This document shows positions 59,846 through 64,000 of a DNA stretch of 64,000 nt, one piece after another. The DNA comes from Chrysopilus asiliformis (Eukaryota; Arthropoda; Insecta; Diptera; Rhagionidae), in contig OZ035961.1 in assembly GCA_964034945.1 (NCBI GenBank), positions 6,368,001 through 6,432,000 of the forward strand, in the 5' to 3' direction. Each line of letters begins with the position of its first letter. Within the stretch, counting starts at the first letter, position 1. A model generated the notes under the pieces. The model made no database searches and had not been told where the DNA came from. It saw only the letters and a list, made by a program, of their open reading frames with translations. Both the position numbers and the translations under genes were made by a program.

Positions 59846-60097
59846 ATGTCACTAAAAGTTTCTATTTGTATATGCTTATGCTTAAGTTTGATAAGTTTGA
59901 GTTTTTGTCAGAGAATAACATTCAAAGATGATGCTCTCTACGAAAATTCGCCGTGCATGGGGTCAGATGGAAAATCTGGCATTTGCTTAAAATTATATGA
60001 TTGTAAAAAACCGGCAAATGTTTTGAAAAAACTAAAAATGTGCGCGTTTGACGTAGAACAAAATACTTTACCAATAGTTTGTTGTACAAGTGATTAA
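59846..60097 (+). CDS. Secreted clip-domain-only protein (83 aa)
   Basis: A single-exon frame starting with a strong signal peptide (residues 1-21, VSICICLCLSLISLSF). It is followed by one complete clip domain with C37, C47, C53, C66, C79 and C80, and then stops two residues later. Cysteine spacing 9-5-12 is identical to clip 1 of the double-clip gene, and both share YENS before the first Cys and CLKL after the second, so they are paralogues. No protease exons follow in the remaining 4 kb. AATAAA signals at 60265 and 60287 support a short transcript. It could be a stand-alone clip peptide or a truncated duplicate; a weak ACAA|GTGATT donor leaves splicing to distant exons possible. Confidence 0.78.
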   Translation: MSLKVSICICLCLSLISLSFCQRITFKDDALYENSPCMGSDGKSGICLKLYDCKKPANVLKKLKMCAFDVEQNTLPIVCCTSD

Positions 60098-60286
60098 TGC
60101 GGAGAACAAAAAAAAAACGTTTTAAATTAAGAATATTGTTAAAAATCAGCTGTAACCAGAAAGAGACCTGATAATATGAATATTTTAGAATGGAAGTGTT
60201 CAAAAAGCTACTTTTGTGTTCACCGGTTAGAAAATCAAGTTTTCAATGTCTTAAATGAAAATTTAATAAACTGGATAAACTGAAAA

Positions 60287-60292
60287 AATAAA
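60287..60292 (+). terminator. Polyadenylation signal of the clip-only gene
   Basis: AATAAA lies 190 nt after the stop, with another at 60265. This fits a compact gene ending here. Confidence 0.55.
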
Positions 60293-60299
60293 GCTTGTG

Positions 60300-61253
60300 T
60301 AAAATTCTTACTCATGGAAACTTTTTGAGTATCTTTTTTAAATGTGTGAAGTTGCATAGAATCGTTCTTAAAAGAGCGATATTTTTGTATGCATATTGTG
60401 ACCTTTACTTCAATTATAGTGCAAAAATTTGGTGTGTTATTTTTTTTTTTAAATAATTACAAATAAATATATTGAAAATATTTTCGTATTTTAATTGGAA
60501 ATTACATACAAATTAACTTTAATATTACAGGCAAATCTCGAAAAATTTAAACACGCTTTATTTAAACTCCCAGTTATTTGAACCAACAATTGAGTTTATC
60601 AACAACAGTACATTTTCTTCACATTTTTCTTATTAGAATAAATGTTTAACAGATTACTATACATAGATCTCTTTTATTTTTTTGTGAAAGACTATGAATT
60701 TCATTTCGAGAATGTGGTGTTAAAATTTCAATATTCAATATAAATATATTTGGAAGCCCTCAAGGTATAACGATTTTTTTTTCAAAAATTTTCAATTTCT
60801 CAGTTTTTTTAGTGCTAAAAAACTTAATGAAAAAACTTTAACCCATAAACGGCGAGTCATTAAATATAGGCATTAATCGTGATTGTGCGATGTGTATCGA
60901 AGCCTCTCATATCAAGGTGTCTTAAATCGAGGGAAGCACACTTAAAAGTGTTCTAATACTCGTCTATTATATAATAGGCTTGCTTGTCCGTCCTTCTATT
61001 CAGTTATAACTAGTAAACTACTGATCCGATTTGGATAAAACTTTTATGTGAAAATTCCATCGGCCTATCCCGCTCCATTTTCCCTACCTTAGTATTTTAT
61101 TAAATATTAGCTGACTTACCCGTGGTTTTTTATACCAAAAAACAAATAAATTTTTGAATTCTTAAAAAGAAATTTTTGAATTCTTAAAGAAAAAAAAATC
61201 GTTATGCCTTTAAGACCTCCAGTTTCAAATTTTGAAATTTTAACACCATATTT
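60300..61253. other. AT-rich spacer with degraded repeats
   Basis: No gene recognised. Around 60960-61130 are degraded pieces of the AACTACTGATCCGATTTGG and GCTGACTTACCCGTGG type, common in degenerate insect repeats; boundaries cannot be set. Confidence 0.4.
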
Positions 61254-61496
61254 GAGGCGTTAAAAGCTAGAGTGGACCAACCCACATGTCGAAACCGTGA
61301 ATTTTTTTGTGTTTGAATCACTATTGCGAGTGAGTTTTTAGACAAAAATGTTTGGATGCACCAAAAACGTTTCAACATTGAGTAATAAAGTCCACAGATT
61401 CTTTTTTCCAAAAATTTTCAGTCAATAATAGTACAGAGTGGAAAAGCTTCAAAAACTCGATTATGTGGGTTGGTCCACTCTAGCTTTTAACGCCTC
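61254..61496. mobile_element. MITE with perfect 34-bp TIRs
   Basis: The arms at 61254-61287 and 61463-61496 are perfect inverses (outer tips GAGGCGTTAAAAGCTAGAG / CTCTAGCTTTTAACGCCTC). ATTT is found on both sides (61250-61253 and 61497-61500), a possible 4-bp target duplication. No coding capacity. Confidence 0.82.
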
Positions 61497-61731
61497 ATTT
61501 CCGAATACGAATTGCCTGTTTTTCCGAGTAAAAATGAGAAACGGATATTTGAGTTATCTCTATAGAAATTCTAACACCGAGTCCGTGATCAGCGACCTTG
61601 AAAACCCACGAGTGACATTTCCCAGCCACCAAACGGGCTGACTTCATGGTAAAAGTAAATGTTTTATAATACCAACCTCTTACCCGCCCCTCGTTTAACC
61701 ACCTAGGGGTGGAATTTTGAAAAACCGTTCC

Positions 61732-62124
61732 TTAAGGTGCCGCTTCACATGAGAGTAAATACGCGAGTAACTCTCAAAAACTCTCGAGAGTTACTCGCAG
61801 GAGGTTGTCCATTTGAGAGTTAATTTCGGCGATTTTTCTCTTTTCAAGACCAATATCTTGATTTTTTTTGACATCTTGCTTTGGCGAGTTCTCGAGAGCT
61901 ACTAGTGAAATTCAAACGCCGTTCGTATCTGGCGAGCAACTCCCCGAAAGTTCAGTGGGTGCATGTCGACTAGAGAGTAGAATCACTTTTGACAGCTCGC
62001 AGAAACTAGCTCGCGAGTTTTTGCGAGTTTCTACGAGCGACTCTCAGAGACGTGTCTATTTGCGAGTAGCTGCTATCGAGAGGTTCTCGCCGGCATTTAC
62101 TCTCATGTGGTGCGGCACCTTTAA
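61732..62124. mobile_element. TTAA-flanked MITE with GGTGCCGC ends
   Basis: Ends TTAAGGTGCCGC and GCGGCACCTTTAA are inverted, and the match continues through CACATGAGAGTAAAT / ATTTACTCTCATGTG. Inside are many CTCGCGAG/GAGAGTTACTCGC motifs. The right TTAA (62121-62124) is shared with the next element. Confidence 0.65.
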
Positions 62125-62366
62125 CACTAGATTGCCCAAGCAAGTCATTTTGACTGCTTTTTAATTTCAATCAGAAAAACAATTATGTATATAATGACAC
62201 AATTTGTTAGAATTTTGTGACTTTTTGTACAACATATAAATGCGTTTATTAATAATTGTAGCTACCTCCCGCCTTCTTCATTTCCGGTATATATAGATGT
62301 GTTATATCTATATTGCCAAAAGCAGTCATTTTGACTGCTTGACTTCCTTGGGAAATCTAGTGTTAA
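62121..62366. mobile_element. TTAA-flanked MITE with ACACTAGATT ends
   Basis: Bounded by TTAA at 62121 and 62363. Ends TTAACACTAGATTGCCC and GGGAAATCTAGTGTTAA are inverted with one mismatch. Subterminal AAGTCATTTTGACT and AGTCATTTTGACTGCTT palindromes parallel the other TTAA elements. It abuts the preceding MITE. Confidence 0.75.
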
Positions 62367-63346
62367 GGATCATCTATGAGGTAAGGCAATCGGTATGGAA
62401 AATTTCATGGCAATCGGTTTAGTGGTTCTAGAGATACTGTGATGAGTGAGTGAGTGTGTCAATGGTATCATAAAGAAGTACTCACTGTGGTTTATGCTGT
62501 TGTGTTCATAACTCATTTTATGAAATATGAACACTGACAACATTAAGGTATCGATATAGAGTAGTTTTTGTGGTTAAAATTTAGAAAATAACTACTAAAT
62601 TTTTCGGTTTAGGAATTTTTTGGTTATTTTTTTACATATTTAATTTTTTTTAAATAGACTTATAATTGTTTTGTTTTATTTACAACCAAAGGGTACTCAT
62701 AAGCCTAAAAAAATTATGATTTGTTCTTGTAAACATCTGTTTCCACCTAAAGTGTCAATGCCTCCAGTTTGTAGTCCAAATATTAAGAAAACACGTCGTC
62801 GCTAAGCCTGTTTTCTTTTTGTCATTATTTTTTATTCAATATTCCGTTGAATGAGAATTGAAAAAAAATCAATATAATTAATTTAAAAAAAAACCAAATT
62901 TGGTATTTTTTTTAAATTTATATTTTATAGTTTAAGGTGTGTTTTACTCCCATAAAAATAATAGTGATTTCTAACTTCTTTTAGCAACAGGCAGTGATTT
63001 TATCATCTTTTAAAATGGTTTTTAAAACGTGTAAAAAACAGGTTATTAACAATCTGATAGTTTTCTGATATTTAAAATTCACATTCTTCTCAAATTTTAC
63101 ACTACGACTGTTTTAGGTAACCACCAAATATCTGTGCGCAAGGAATATGAGTGAACAGATATTATAGACAACATATGTTAATAAAAAGTTGATATTATTG
63201 AATGCTTTTAGTTCCACAAGAGTTCTTCCGTTAAATACGTCTCTCTAATGTTTGCGTTTTCCACCCCCAATCGGAAACTGCGTCACGGTTTTTTCCAGTA
63301 CTTCACTCGGTCTCGATATTCGCTGTATCTCCTTCTTATTTTAAGC
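62367..63346. other. AT-rich spacer, possible promoter region at its end
   Basis: No exon recognised. From 63230 to 63346 the base composition becomes more balanced and pyrimidine-rich, which would fit the 5' UTR of the candidate gene that follows. Confidence 0.35.
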
Positions 63347-63364
63347 ATGGCGGATGTTTTGGAT
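63347..63364 (+). CDS. Candidate first coding exon of RBM8A/Y14 (tsunagi), partial
   Basis: ATG GCG GAT GTT TTG GAT encodes MADVLD, the conserved first six residues of the exon-junction-complex protein Y14/RBM8A in insects and vertebrates. It is immediately followed by a GTAAAG splice donor. The start context AAGCATGG is good. No second exon matching Y14 was found before 64000, so it would lie beyond the window. Six residues can match by chance; the coincidence with start and donor makes it worth listing. Confidence 0.4.
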
Positions 63365-64000
63365 GTAAAGCTTGTAACATTTATTTTTTTTTGTCATTCA
63401 AAAATCAGTTACAGCTACTCATAAGCTTTCGACCGCTGTGTAGTCAAGTCGCATTGATTTTTGAATTAAATCTAATACGTTGAGCAAATAAAAGTGTAGT
63501 AAAGAAACTACTTTTAACTTCAGCATTAGTAAAGTAAATTGCTTTGAAAATTGATTGGACGAACTAGATGTCAAATACGGTGATTTTTTCACTTATAATC
63601 CTGTCCAAACCCAAATTTAAAAAAAATATTGACTCATCGAAATATCCACGTTTTTTTTTTAAAGGAAGTAAAGGGTAATCATAATTGAAACACCGTCGAG
63701 TTAAAGGAACGGGAAATTCTAAAAAAAATTACCACGAAATTTAATATTTCCCACGAAAAAACATTTCTCTGTACTTCATATTTATCAAATATTTTTTTAT
63801 ACGTTAAATCTTGATGCCAAAGAATCTCTAAAACCTATTTCAAGTCACGCCAGTGTCATTTGGAATTTCCATAACATCAATTATACCGGAGTGTGATTGT
63901 AAAACGGATCAGTGTGCACAAATATAAAGAAAACTTAAAAAAAAAATTCGCAGTTCATTCAAGTTTATCAAGTTTTTCAGTTGCAGCTAGAAATTCAAGA
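63365..64000. other. Possible intron 1 of the candidate Y14 gene
   Basis: AT-rich with no recognised exon. A TTTTTCAG acceptor-like site occurs at about 63973-63980 but the following codons do not resemble Y14. Confidence 0.3.

Overview
This is a stretch of AT-rich nuclear genome from an animal, almost certainly an insect and perhaps a dipteran (low confidence below class). The evidence is spliced genes with short GT-AG introns, a family of clip-domain serine proteases and protease homologues, a Ty3/gypsy retroelement with an ATAT target site, a mariner relic, non-autonomous Helitrons and many palindromic MITEs.

Layout. 1-11.4 kb has no recognisable gene. It is AT-rich spacer with MITEs, two intact Helitron-like elements and a tRNA-like SINE head. 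11440-14423 (+) is a complete 7-exon L-threonine/L-serine ammonia-lyase with an ACT domain. Converging on it is an 8-exon clip-domain protease-like gene (17858-14827, -). 18850-40102 is one 21-kb insertion of a minus-strand Ty3/gypsy element in the tandem form LTR-internal-LTR-internal-LTR, flanked by a single ATAT target duplication. The second internal copy is broken inside reverse transcriptase by a 4.3-kb inverted array of a 356-bp satellite-like unit. 44814-41769 (-) is an 8-exon clip-domain serine protease homologue. 49628-56877 (+) is a third, 7-exon homologue with two clip-like modules and all three catalytic positions replaced. 59846-60097 (+) encodes a secreted protein that is only a clip domain. 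The right end holds five abutting or nearby palindromic elements and, at 63347, a possible first exon of an RBM8A/Y14 (tsunagi) gene that runs out of the window.

How it fits together. The clip-domain genes form a local paralogue cluster: introns flanking the His and Asp exons and the last intron fall at the same places and phases in all three long genes. Catalytic residues are lost step by step across the cluster. In insects such proteins act outside the cell in haemolymph cascades (melanisation, Toll activation); that role is inferred from the family. The gypsy insertion lies between two cluster members and accounts for most of the distance between them. At least five TTAA-flanked (piggyBac-type) MITEs, two high-identity foldback families and several other TIR elements lie in introns and spacers, often nested.

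Most noteworthy: the 356-bp inverted satellite array inside the retroelement, the tandem LTR concatemer, a tRNA-Lys 3'-half sequence beside each 3' LTR, and the graded decay of protease catalytic sites. Exon boundaries were worked out by hand from splice signals and reading-frame continuity, without transcript evidence.
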